Shown: positions 25,387 to 37,858 of the stretch, piece after piece
Numbering within the stretch: position 1 is the stretch's first letter
How the letters are laid out: the number at the start of each line of letters is the position of its first letter
DNA from: Auanema rhodensis
Taxonomy: Eukaryota; Nematoda; Chromadorea; Rhabditida; Rhabditidae
Direction: 5' to 3'
Assembly: GCA_964057225.1 (NCBI GenBank)
Contig: OZ059895.1
Span: 14,933,001 to 14,997,000 of the forward strand
Length of the DNA stretch: 64,000 nucleotides
Made by a program: the position numbers and the translations under genes
Notes under the pieces: model-generated
Told to the model about the DNA's origin: nothing
Databases searched by the model: none
What the model saw: only the letters and a program-made list of their open reading frames with translations

Positions 25387-27264
25387 ACACCATGAAGTTC
25401 CTACAGATAGCATTCAATTGTGAGTATGTATTAATTTCTTCCAAAGTCTTTTTATATGTAAATTCAATATTCATTATTTAAGCTTCTACAGGATTTCATA
25501 TTAAGAGCATTATCATTTGAGCAGACTTATTCATTGAAACACAACATATATTTATTAAATTTAAAATATCAAACTATGCTTTATTTATTATTTTTGTGTA
25601 CTTTTTTTATTATTTCTTTCTTTCAACATGCTAGACTGAGCAATAGATGGACTAATACTACTTGGGACTTTAGTCGGATGTTTTATTCCTAAAAGAAAAT
25701 TAACATAAAATCTTTTATGAAAGTTTGTACACTACTCAAAGGTCCAAATACTTTTTGTATCCATTTTAATAGAATTCTCCTGTAATCTGTATGTCCTAAG
25801 AGTAAAATAGCAGCGTTAACTATTCCATGAAATGAAAAGACTAACGATGCCATCAGAACAATAACTAAAATAATTTCCTTGATAGTAATTAACACAGCTG
25901 AAAATCTACCTCTTGATTCAACAAATAAAAAAATGTACATAGGTACCATCATCATAAACATTGGTACCATCGCCTTTAAAATAAATTTTAATTCAGATTT
26001 AGATTTTCTGTAGATAACCTGAACTGCTAAAGTCCTTAAAAGGGATTTTTGAAGGTTCCGAGTCCTCTCAGATAAAGAAGAGTTCGGTGAATTGAGGACT
26101 TGTTTGCATGTTGCAAACAGTACGATGCAATTGACAATGATTACAGCGTTAGCAAAAACATAAGAGACACAAACAAAATTTTTATCCTTATATTTTACTA
26201 GTATGACATCATCTGTTCTTAAAATTAGATCGTAGCTATCACGACATATATTATTAGCCTGAAATATATAGGAATTAGAGATGTAAAAATTCCATAATGA
26301 ACTTCTAATTGACTATATTTGAACTGAAAATCGGTTGAAAGATATAAATACATATAAAAGAACAAAGGAATCCATAAATTATAACAGATAAGCACTAAGA
26401 ATGTATTTACACGATTACTCAGATATAATGGATGACTATATGGTAATATTGCTCGTGTTCGATAAAAGATCATATGTATATAAATTCCTCCAACTTCTAA
26501 AAATTTGAATGATTCTAAGTTTTACATAGCTCACATTAGCCAATAATCCTCACCCGACACGAAAAATGCTGTAACATATGAAGCGTATTGAATAGGTATT
26601 CCCAATTTAGATGATAAACCCAACTGACGAATACCCCAAATTTCAGGATAAGATATTAAGGATAACCATACATTGACAAAAAATTCTTGAAAAGTAAAAC
26701 TATAAATATATAATTAAAATTAATAAGCACTATATATTTAACCATATGAGGTGTAGCAGTAAAATGTACTTATACGGAACCATCGGAGATGAAGAATAAT
26801 TAATCACTATATATATAGTCAACAAAGAAATAATAAAAAAAGCCAGATATATCAACTCTTGTGATAAAACATAAAGATCAAAATTTTCAGAAACTAGAGA
26901 TGTACACATTTGATGATGACACTGAGCTGAAATCTGAAGCTTCGAAGTTTATTTAAAGAATTGGTGAAGTGATGAAAGGATTTTATCAAAAATTTGGAAC
27001 ATTTTCACAAACATATCGCTGATTATGTTACAGCTGCAGAAAAAACCAGCCACTCAACATAAATGTTGAAGTAAAAATAAAATTTTCCCGCTCAATTTAC
27101 GTATTATTTAAATATTTAAATTTTTTGCTATTTTACATGCAAGCTTTTATAGTTTCAGCATGACTTACAAGTTTAATATATAATTATTTTGGAAATTATT
27201 CATATTTTAGGCAAATTATGATTTCTATTTTGTAATATATTTAAAAAAAGAAAGAAAAGAATAA
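25387..27264. repeat. Right arm of large inverted repeat
   Basis: Partner of 23653-25097. It keeps the full-length middle (25626-26491, 866 bases against 433 on the left), which carries exons 3-5 of the intact chemoreceptor. Confidence 0.93.
25689..26909 (-). CDS. Srh-type serpentine chemoreceptor (intact copy)
   Basis: Exons in transcript order are 26743-26909, 26554-26699, 26303-26496, 26019-26258 and 25689-25973, giving 343 aa with every junction in frame. Features fit a seven-transmembrane nematode chemoreceptor of the Srh type: a hydrophobic TM1 after a short N-terminus, GIRQLGLSSKLGI before TM3, RTRAILPYSHPLY after TM3, SERTRNLQKSLLR before TM6, and SFHGIVNAAILLLGHTDYRR at the end. Exon phases match the + strand gene at 21308-23096. 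It lies almost wholly in the right inverted-repeat arm, so its first two exons exist nearly identically, in the opposite orientation, in the left arm. I infer the Srh family rather than Str or Sri from the C-terminal HG...YR pattern. Confidence 0.82.
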
Positions 27265-27673
27265 AAACGGTACAGCATCTGTATCTACATACTTCTTAGA
27301 ATTATAGGAAAACATGGTGAAGGAATCAGATACTGCTAACGTCAATCTATTTCAATGTATAAAAGCTGAATACATAAGCAGATTCCTAAGAATAATGTTA
27401 CAACTTGTTTTGGTATTTTTGTCAATTCAAAAATTGCAGAAGATTCTGTTTGAAATATAAATAACAGTTATAAATATTTTTATAAATGGCGTTGATAAAC
27501 AATACGAATTCAATTAAATGTTTAACTTTAAAATTATATATTACAGTAAAATTACAAAATCGTACTGGCAAAATGATAGTGAGTGGAAAATCTATCGAAT
27601 AGTTCAAAACACGAGGAGATAAATTCTAGAAAGCAATCTACAAGCAATCTATATACGTTTGTCTCCTGACAAG
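27265..27673. other. Spacer between inverted repeat and calpain 3' end
   Basis: AT-rich, no coding region seen. It probably includes the calpain 3' UTR on the minus strand. Confidence 0.5.
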
Positions 27674-30600
27674 TTAGAGCTCTTCAGACTCAATGAAACC
27701 ATTCGTGTATACTCGGAGCATGAAATCAGCCTCCTCATTGGGTTCAAAAGTGGATGGAACAATAACATAGTTACCAGGTGGAACACGGAACCTTCCAGTC
27801 ATCTTAAAGTTCATAGTAATAAAACCGTACACTTATGAACTTACTTCTCGGAGATTGATGAAAGCAGAACTTCTCATGGCAGACTTGTTACCCTGGAAGA
27901 ATTGCTTTGGAAGACGACCTCGTTGACCACCAGCCTAAAACGAAAGCATTACGAAGCAGTAATGTGCTGATGATTATGAGGGCATGGATAACAACCACAC
28001 ACAAACATCATTGTATAATAAAAGTGAGTTAGTTCAAGCTAAATAACAAAAATAAAGCAAATGCATGTTATATATAACTAGCTAAATCAGCAAAGCTAAT
28101 CTAGTTTACCGCATTTTAGAAGATAGTAATTAATGCTTACATTGATCTGTAATAGTATATTGAATATATATTAAAATATGTTCTAATAAATTAAAAATTA
28201 TAGAGAACATAGTTGCAAAAAAAAATAAAACTGAATATAAAGTCTTACATCATATACTGCGAATCCAATTGGCACATTGTCCAATCCTTCTGCTTTAAGA
28301 TTACGTCTAAAGATGTTGTAGGTGAGAAAAGAAAAGCATCAGAATTGAAAACCTATATTTCTGCATAACAGCGAAAATAACGGTACACAAATCGTCGTCA
28401 TCATCTGGATCAGAATCAGTAAGCTGGACGCGGAATTGAGGATTGTTGGCAAATGTGTCTGAAATTTTCATTTCTTATAAGCTTACTATTGGCAAACATA
28501 CTTATGTAATTACGACATCCTCCAGCAGTCTGGTTTGCAACCCAAGCACCATCGTGTGTATTGGTAGCCCAGACTTGTCCAGCAGAACGTACTCCTGTCA
28601 TCTGTAATGACAATGTTGTGTGAGCATGAAGCATACAAGTAGTCGTAGTACCTGATAGACTTCATCCATAACGTCAGGTCCCAAATTACAAATTTCCATT
28701 TTCTCGAAATGGCGAACAAAGTCTTCGTAGCTCATCCAGAATTCTCCATCGTGATCAAATCGAAGACCCATGTCCTTCTTGACACTGTCATCAATAGATT
28801 TCCATTCACGGGATCCATCAGACCAAGCACCATTCCATTCCTTTAAACAAATCATAACAATAGAAACTTCTGACTATTTCTTACTTGCTCGTTACCCCAA
28901 GGGTTGCGAATACGTAAGATGCAAACTTGTCCTTCTGGACCGTCAACAAGTCTCATACCAGTAATAGAATAAGCATGTCCCTATAATACTATTCTTTGTT
29001 AATAGTTTTCAAAACGAAGAACATACTCGTACAAGACCATTAGGTAGCTTAGCTTCCCACATGTTTGGATCAGCTTCAATGGAGCAACCAAAGAGAGATC
29101 CCATTTCGAATCTTAAAAAAAATAAAAAATGTATGTAAACATATAATCAATTATTTACCCTCTCATCATCATTTGCATCAGATTACGTGGTGGTTGTTTC
29201 AAATCAATAAACTCAGTCAAACCTCCGGTCATATCCTCTAAAGCTTCAGAAGTAGTACCTCCCTTTAATGCTTCGTAAGAACCGTGAAGCCTAAAATAGG
29301 AAATAATACCACATTCATGTCGCAAAACTCATTAGATTAATCAGATCTTTAAAAACTTACTTAGCGTAAGCTTTCTCGAGTAAAGCACTCCAGAATTCAT
29401 TGTTGGAAGCTGAGTGCATGTAGACCAATTCACCATTGGATGTTGGCAAACGATCATCAATTACAACATCAACCCATTTTCCGTATTGCCAGAATTGGAA
29501 ATGGAAAATTCCTGAAATAGTTATTCAATTAGTTGATACAAAAAAAGCATCTGAATCATACCAGCGTAGTTTTCAGTGAAAGATTGATCAGGAGGAACAA
29601 CACGATAGAAAAGTTCATCCTTCAAAGTAAGATTGGCAGCAGCAGCCAAAAGCCAGCAGTCTCCCAATTCTCCCTTTAAAATTCAAATAATTAGGAAACT
29701 TTAATTCATTAATACAATACCTGAATGACATCAAAACGAGATTGTCCTTCACAAATCAACTGTGGTTCAGACACAATTTCCTGAAATATATCATATGCAA
29801 AACGATATAATACGGTTTTCTCTTTATTTACAACAGAATGCAAACGATCTGTGAGCAACGTAATTTCAAAATTAAAATCAACTTCAATGATGAAATGAAA
29901 ATGACAAACTTACTCCTGGACGACGCCATTCAATGCGTTTTGGTGGACTCTTTGAAAAGTACAAAGAACTATCATCAGCTCCAAAGTATGGATCTTCGAA
30001 TAATCTCTTCTCCTATATCAATTAAATCAATTAAAATACTTTGAGTCACATATAACATACAGCAAGACACTTGTCTCTTTCTTCGTAGAAGTCGATTGGA
30101 TCATGGGCCTTTCCTGGAGAAAGTGGACTTGGTCCCCCACCTCCACGGCTAGGATCTGGGCGAACAAATGGATCAACCTACAAGTTTCGAAATAGGTTTT
30201 CTATATAAAAATAAAGCATACATCTCTGTGGAATTTTCCGGAAATAATGTTATCAAGAACAATTTTACCGATGTTGCCAAGAGAGTTATCTTTTCCTCCC
30301 AGTCCCATGATAACGTTACCAGCAACTGCACCTGAAGACGGAAGCAAAATTAAAATCAAGTCATTGACCGATGACTAACCAATAATACGTCCGGTGCTAG
30401 GGTCAACACCCAAGAAACGATGAGCAGCTTCACCAATGAGGTTTCCAAGCATATTAGCCATACCTCCATTAAGGCGATTAGGATTGATATTTCCTCCTAA
30501 AATTTATTTTGCTTACAAAACGAGAAAAGATAAAAAGTATTACCTCCACCGCCATACTGTCCACCACCGCCTCCGCCAATAAGACTTCCAATACCTCCGA

Positions 30601-33600
30601 GGATAGATCCAAAATCAGGACCTCCTCCTCCACCTCCGCGGCCTCCACCGCCATTAAGCAAGCCTCCGATGTCGAAGCCTCCGCCTCCACCTCCACGGTT
30701 GCCTCCTGAAATAAGTTGAAGATAAGATATTGAAATAGAACGAACCTCCACCGCCGCCGCCACCTCCGCCGATCAATCCTCCGATAATATTTCCAAAATC
30801 AGGACCTTAACAGAAGATAATCATTTAGAACAGAGTAACCACAAAAAATCGCTACGAAAAGATAGTTTGTGTATTTAATTTGTATGTGTATGTGTATGTG
30901 AAGTAAGAGAAGGCAAAGGGAAAAGGCGGTATGTCTGTACAACCTTTAGTACGATAAAGCAGCAGATGATTTGAAAGGCGCACAGCAGTAAAGACACATA
31001 AGGCACTAACTATATGATATTTCAACACAAAAACACGCATTTGTCACAACTACAACAAGAAATACTTCGCGTAACGTAACTCCAGTGTTGCTGCCCAATA
31101 GATTTGTTTCAATATGAATGGTTACCTCCAGATGGATTAGGATTATGACTATTTCCTCTATTATCGTCAGAATCTCGTCCTTTTCGATTTACAAGTGCTC
31201 CGATCAGATCGTTTGCTGCTCCACTAGAAATCAAACCGCCAATAAGATCCATAGCTTGATCTCGCTTTCTTCGTGGTTCTGATGGAGACGGACCTTGTCC
31301 TCCTCCTCCTCCTCCAAAGTTATTAAAGCCACCTGAACCATAGCTAAGCAACAGTGAAAACCAACTACAAAGCATGCAAGAAATAACAACAAAGGTAAAT
31401 TGTGATAAAAAATCATCTTAATGAGTCTATATCGTTGACTTACTGGAAACTAAAAGCTGCATTTGCGGCATGATATAAGCTATAGCCTAAGGGCAATCAA
31501 AAGCAAAAAATAACTAGCTAATTCAGTTGTGCACGAAACAAAAAAGAAAATATGCTAAAGCTTTCAAAATAAGTACAAAAGTTCCATTCCCAGAAAAAAA
31601 TGTAATCTTACCTCCACCGTGTCCTCCTCCTCCTCCTCCGAAGCCACCGCCGCCACCGCCGAAGCCTCCGCCGCCTCCGCTGCCTCCTCCACCTAAGAAG
31701 TTTCCAGCTAGACCGGCGAGAATATCGCCACCTGGTCCACCGACCTTATCACGGAGAAGGTTACCGGCGAGATTCCCGATAAGTCCACTGAACTCATCAG
31801 GGTTCACTTTCACCTGAAAGACGAACATGGATAATGCAGCATAGTAGAAACCTTTCAAGTAATAAATATCAAAGGTAAATGTTAAATACCTGTTGCATAA
31901 CTTCTTCTTCGTCTCCCATGTTTGCTTGTTGATTCTCCTGCTCGGTCACCTTCTTTTGGTATGGAGCTTGTTCCGGAGAAACGGCACGGTCAGCGTCTAA
32001 AACAATTCAAATAAAAATGAAAAAGGAAACTGCAAAAACACATAATAACAGTAAAGCTGCTACATATTATGTATATTCAAAAAACAATGTTTTCAGTTGT
32101 ATGAACTGGAATATGCAGCAGAAGTAACCGATTATTTCATGAAAAATGTTGAAAAATGTGATTTGAAGTATGATTCACGTTGCGCGTGAACGAAAATTAG
32201 TACATTATGCTAATCAATAAATAATAATATTTACAATCTAGTTTTAGAAAATCACAGCAAACATAGGATATGCATAGATGATACATGTGAAATAAGTAAG
32301 AAATGTTTTCTTAAAAGGGAAAAGGAAAAGGAAGTTGATTTACATGGGTTACTCAATTATCCTGATGAAAGACAGACAGAGAAAAAGCAATTGAAAGCAA
32401 AAAAAGAATAATAGAAATGAAGGAAGAAAGAGTTGTCTTTGAAAATAGACGATCTCGACATCACACATACACATATGTATGTATTAAATGTGAAAAAACA
32501 TAAGCAAAACAATGAGAAACTAGTTGGTCGATCAAAAAAGAAATTACAGCCTAAGGCCTAATTGTATTTTTTTTCTGAATTGATACAAAAAATAACAGTA
32601 AATAAAGAGTTATTGATAAAGTGATAGTTTAATTAAAGTAAAAGGAGTGCCAAAAATTAATTCGAAACATAGAAAACTAGTGTTCTCAAGAATTTGCAGA
32701 GAAAGAGAGTAAGAGAGAAGAAGAAGGGAATTGAATGAAGAAAAATAACAAAAGTTTGTGACTTGAAGAGATGATTGTTAGTTAGAAGGGTGAGTTTCCA
32801 AATACAAAAATGTAGACAAGTGATTCGATTTTGAATTGAATATATCATACTAGGAATTACTGAAGAAAAACAAAGTACAAAGCGAAGAGAATATATGAAT
32901 TTCACAATAGTTAGGAAGACAGAACCATTGCTAATCAGAGAATGGGAGAAAAATGAGGAAATGTGGCTGAAAGATGCTTATAAGCATGAATACAAGACTA
33001 AGGTGTTGTTATAGTTGTATACTCACTGATTGGTCAACATGTTGAGATAAGGCAATTGAGCTGATAGACAAGAAATTTGAGTCGTCGGTTTCGAAAGAGA
33101 AGATGGGGCAGAACCAACTCAGAAGAAAATGGATGATTTCGTCATTTTGCAGGCTAAACAAAAATTGTTGTGAGTAAGCAGCATGGAGTACTAGGATGCA
33201 CAACATCACAACATAGAAGGACAGACCAAATTTCGCAACTTTTAATGTTGCTGAGGACAAACTTATATCTAACTATCAGGAAATTGCCGCTTGGAGCTCA
33301 GTTAATTGATGTATGAAATCATGAATGCGGAAAATATGTTGATCGGATATTATGAAATACATGTAGAAACATTGTTGAAAAGTTCTTTTGCCAATTCTCG
33401 TATTCTCTCTATCGTTGAGAATCTGTGGCTGTCTCTCTCTCTCTTTCTCTCTCTCTCTCTCCATATCTCTCTCTATCTCTTTCTCTCTCTTCATTCAAAT
33501 ATCTTTTTTCTTGCAATATACGTTGTTTTTTACGATGCATGGCTTTGCCTGGTAATCGATTGGAGCCATGGGGCAAGTAGACAAACATAACACAATGAAA

Positions 33601-34302
33601 TACATATTTTCTTATATCTATATGTATAGAATCAGTAGAATCAGAAGTCGAACAAGATGAAGAAGAAGAAGAAGAAGAAGAAGTAGATGTAGTTGACAAA
33701 AGAGAAAGAAATCCTGTATTATCAATCATTTTGCGGATTCGTTACACTAAATTAGTTAGTTTTTAGAAAGATAAATAACGAGACTTAAGAGAATTCAGTG
33801 AAAGGAACAACATGAGCTTTCAACTTCGTCGCATGGAACATGCTCACTAGTTCCAGCACATGACACTAACTGTTGTGTATGTGTATATGGGAAAAACAGT
33901 GAAACTTCCTCAATGAGCATTGAATGAGCAACAAATGAGGAAACTGCTCTGTTCAGCTCGTTGTTGCCAGAAGTTATTTAAAGGCGAATAAAGCAGAAAA
34001 GGTCTCCTCCGCAAAAACAAAAATATGATGATTGATTGGTGTTTGAAACGAAACTAACAGCCTAAAGGAGGAAGAAGAATGAATTCAATTCAGAATATAC
34101 AATAGTTGACATTTGAAACATGAATATATATGAAATACATGTTAGGAAGAAGAGTTAGTGAAGAAAAGAAAGAAGAAAATGGTGTTTTCAATATCCATAC
34201 ATAAACTCCGTTACAGAAAAAATGCCAATAAAACGCAAATATATGTACAAATACACATGCGTTTGGCATAAAGGTACTTGGCATGTAAAGATACATAAAG
34301 AG

Positions 34303-34360
<58 letters not shown>

Positions 34361-34590
34361 AATTAAAGAAAGAGAAAATACAGGAAACAATTTGAAAACT
34401 GTCATGAAAACGCGGTGTGACTGAAGAAACGTGTGGAAAACTAAATAAACTTCAAACGATAACTTTTGTGCTCATGCTCTTTATCAATTATGAGACGATT
34501 CACTCAACTGATAATCAAAATAATTTTATTCAGAATATAAAAATAAAATAGAAGTTACTTACCCATCATACAGCATTGAAATAAGCTCAT
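27674..34590 (-). CDS. clp-1: Atypical calpain with glycine-rich N-terminus (CLP-1-like)
   Basis: Calcium-dependent cysteine protease. Exons in transcript order are 34563-34590, 31890-31996, 31612-31813, 31126-31332, 30746-30805, 30544-30705, 30380-30496, 30222-30331, 30061-30177, 29914-30012, 29721-29780, 29562-29673, 29361-29511, 29159-29290, 29027-29111, 28885-28980, 28652-28840, 28502-28601, 28353-28458, 28249-28306, 27845-27934 and 27674-27802. They give 838 aa. A glycine-rich N-terminus precedes the protease core, with catalytic Cys429 (GELGDCW), His585 (GHAYS) and Asn609 (NPWG). A calpain beta-sandwich domain follows ([28 protein letters not shown]). There is no EF-hand domain. Exon 1 is remote, encodes MSLFQCCMM and joins in phase; a second ATG in exon 2 ([10 protein letters not shown]) resembles my recollection of the C. 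elegans CLP-1 start, so alternative promoters are likely. Confidence 0.93.
31997..34562. other. Long first intron or upstream region of the calpain gene
   Basis: About 2.6 kb with a CT tract at 33431-33490, a short GAA run near 33660-33685 and a GA tract at 34306-34356. No credible exon was found apart from the proposed 34563-34590. It may hold the promoter of the shorter calpain form. Confidence 0.5.
34306..34356. repeat. GA microsatellite
   Basis: Nearly pure GA dinucleotide tract just downstream of the proposed first calpain exon, in its long intron on the transcribed minus strand. Confidence 0.9.
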
Positions 34591-34978
34591 TATGATGATA
34601 TGAGAAATATACAAATAGTGCCAGCAGCTGAGTTCTAATTTAGATTTGAGCGATTCTTGCTAGCCCAACTGGCTCGTCGTGATGATGCCGCGTTGCTTTG
34701 CTTGTTTCTGCGATCGTTATGTCTTTCTCAGACTCAATTTCCCCAAAAAGGCAGTTAGGCGATCTCGCTGGTCAGCTATCTAGTAGACCGCTTGCCAGGG
34801 CAACGAAAAAAAGAAAGAGGACAAGGATCAGACGTAAGCTGGGGTCTCACCCGGCAGCTTTTAACCAAAATTGCCCTCAAGCTGTTTGTCTGACACTGGG
34901 TGGAGAACAGAGACACACAGCTGAGTGGCCAGTTGTTGGATGGACAGATACAACAAAACCCTCGTATATAGAATAAGG

Positions 34979-35022
<44 letters not shown>

Positions 35023-35461
35023 GGAATAAGAATGTGAGGGAGATAATTTAAAATAGTTATATATGGTGCATTAATGGCATCGAAAACATCTCATAGGCTA
35101 GACAAAATACATTAAGATCTGATAGAATATTGCCAAGATTCAAAGAGACACAATTGACGACAAAAACAATCCTAACTTTGTACAACTAAACCAATCAGAT
35201 GATCATTTATCTGTTTTACTTTTCGAATTTTAATCTCGGACTTCTAGGCCAGGTGACATCTTTCGCGAGAAAATGTTTGAGGCAAGGAGCAAATCCAATT
35301 GTTTTTTGGAGGAATATTTCAAAGGATGGCTCAATAAACTGAGTTATTTATAGAAAATACATTGCTGTACTTCGTTTTTGATGCGAAAAAAACGGTAAAG
35401 AAGAGGTTAAACCATTATTGAAGTTTGTCTCGTTGATAATGTTCACAGAAAAGTGCAGACA

Positions 35462-35537
<76 letters not shown>

Positions 35538-37858
35538 TGGGAAAAAATAGAAAAATAATTAAAACTTAATAAGTTATCGAAAAGAACGATAATGAACAAA
35601 CATCATAACGATTAAAATGAAATGAAATGAAATTATTACAAAACAGTTTGCCAGTTGAGTTTCAGTGATTTCTCATGTTACATACTCGATCATAAACTCG
35701 TAACCAATAGTAAGTTGTCGAGAAACTTCATTCATGTTTATATGTGTGAATGACTAAAAAGAGGAGATCAACTGACTCTAGCTCATTAGATGCAGAACTA
35801 CAAAGGATTTTCGGTCAAAAAGGCTTTGAAAGATCGGTATAACTCATATTCTATGTGGGATAACAACATCATGAAACTTCTAAACAATTCACATCGTATG
35901 CAAAAGTTAAAGATTGCTTATGAAACACAAAGAGATAACAAAAGCGTTTTTCTTGCCAAGAAATAGTTTTTGCATATGATAAGGCTTGAAGCTTACGCGA
36001 TTACACCAACCAATCACAACAGACAATCATCGTAGCTTGTGCTCTTATCACAACAATTTAAGGAAAATCTTGGCATACACATAACAAACACGTAATGTCT
36101 CCGGAGAGTTTGACACCAGAAAACAAACCAAAATAAGTGTAAGTAGTTTATGTCCCGAGATATGTTGATGATCACATGTATAAAACGTGTAAAAAGGGGG
36201 AAAACGGAAAAAAGGCTATGCTGAAAAAGCGGAAGAAATTGAAGAAAAGAGAAGAACGATCGGAACGATCAGACTCCACCAAACAGAATGACTATTGATC
36301 CTTCCGGCCTCCAACAAACATATACACACTACATAACGAAGAGAGACAACAGAGAAACATTGCTATTCATCACGTTTCTTCTTCTTCAGCTTCTCACATC
36401 ACCTTAAGTTTGAACTGATTGTGCTTCGCAATAGAGGAAGATAACTCAAAGGACATTTGTTATGTTGCTTAGGCGGCGGCGACAAGACAACAAAGACGTA
36501 TAAACCCATCAAAGAAGCTTTATCCTTTTCCTTCTTCTTTAGAATAAATATACTACTGATATGATTGCGATATAAAGATAGTGTGACAGTTTAAGAACGA
36601 GCGAGTGAGAGACAGAGAGAGGGAGAGAGATAAAGAGAGTGAGGGAGAGAGAGATATATACAAGAAGACAGGTAGTTTCCTTCTTTATGGCAAGCTTCAT
36701 GAGTATGTACAATTGTTGAATATAAAAAACAGGTTATGCAGAATTTGAAGGCACAGTTTGATCGAAAAATTCATGTCGGAAAACCTGGGTGATGTGCCTG
36801 TTAAGCAAACTTAATTCACAGTTCCACCATCGATTTAAAGAGGGGGAAAAGAAAACACAATCATAACATCATGTCAAAAAACCAACAGCACTTAAGCACT
36901 GTCAGGAAGTAGTATGAAGGATTAGATTATTGAAGTCATCAAGTATAATTGGGGATGTCAATGGCAAAAAAATGGTATAAGGGTGAGAATAAACCGGTTA
37001 CTCTAATAGTTCAATCAATGCCCTTGTCATTTTCCTGTGATGTATAGATGAAAAATAAAAGAGTGGTGAACATATGAGAAGAAAAAGTTGAAGATTGGAG
37101 AGGTAAGAGATAGAGTTAGAGAAAAGAAATAATGCATCCGTCTTGTGCGTCCATAAGAAATATTCTCAATGGAAATAACTCAAGTGAATTTCACATATAA
37201 ATTGAAGGTTATAACTGAAAAGATATTCTACGAATAGGAAATACCAGAAGGTCAAGACCGTTACGCACGTAATGGCTTTGATAATATCAGCAGATTGGCC
37301 TGGACAACAAAAAACGGAGGAGAAAATTATAAAAATTGATTAGCTTCCTTACATGATAAGAGAAACGAAAAACAAACAAAGTGATCTAAAGAAGAGAAAG
37401 TATGTTAGGCAAAGTAGTTGAGCAGAATAAGATACCAACAATGAGAATGTGACCGCAAACTCGGATACAAGCATAGGTTGTTTATTTTGAAAATTTTTAT
37501 TCTAAAACGTACTTCATAAAATCAAATTTAATGCTACCAATCGAGATTTTGATACTTAATGGCTGTAATAAAACAATATGAATTGCTAATAAAGTGAAAA
37601 ATGCTGCAAACAATAAATATTAATACATGGTTCTTACAAACTACGAGGTGACAATTACTTTATAATAGCTCACCTAGCCTTCTCATCTCTTACTATAACA
37701 GTAAACAACATATACACTATCATAGTTTTACACTTGAAATCCGGTTTAGTCTCAGTTTGATGAGAAAAAATTACTTATAATAGCTGTAGCTATCGAAATT
37801 TTAAATTGCATGAAAGCTATTTCATGATAATGACATACAACGTGTACGAATAGTATGT
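34591..37858. other. Gene-poor spacer between calpain and ABC transporter genes
   Basis: No credible coding sequence. It holds GA tracts at about 34982-35021 and 36605-36660 and a compound TA-GA tract at about 35470-35530. It is the likely upstream region of the calpain gene and the 3' flank of the transporter. Confidence 0.55.
35470..35530. repeat. Compound TA-GA microsatellite
   Basis: A run of TA dinucleotides passes directly into a run of GA dinucleotides. Confidence 0.88.

Noticed and set aside
23653-27264. Inverted repeat as the ends of a DNA transposon
   Set aside because: The arms contain receptor exons and no transposase; I saw no short terminal repeats or target-site duplication, so an inverted gene duplication fits better.
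31527-31817. Plus-strand proline-rich open frame
   Set aside because: It is the antisense of a glycine-rich calpain exon; GGX codons read backwards give proline runs.
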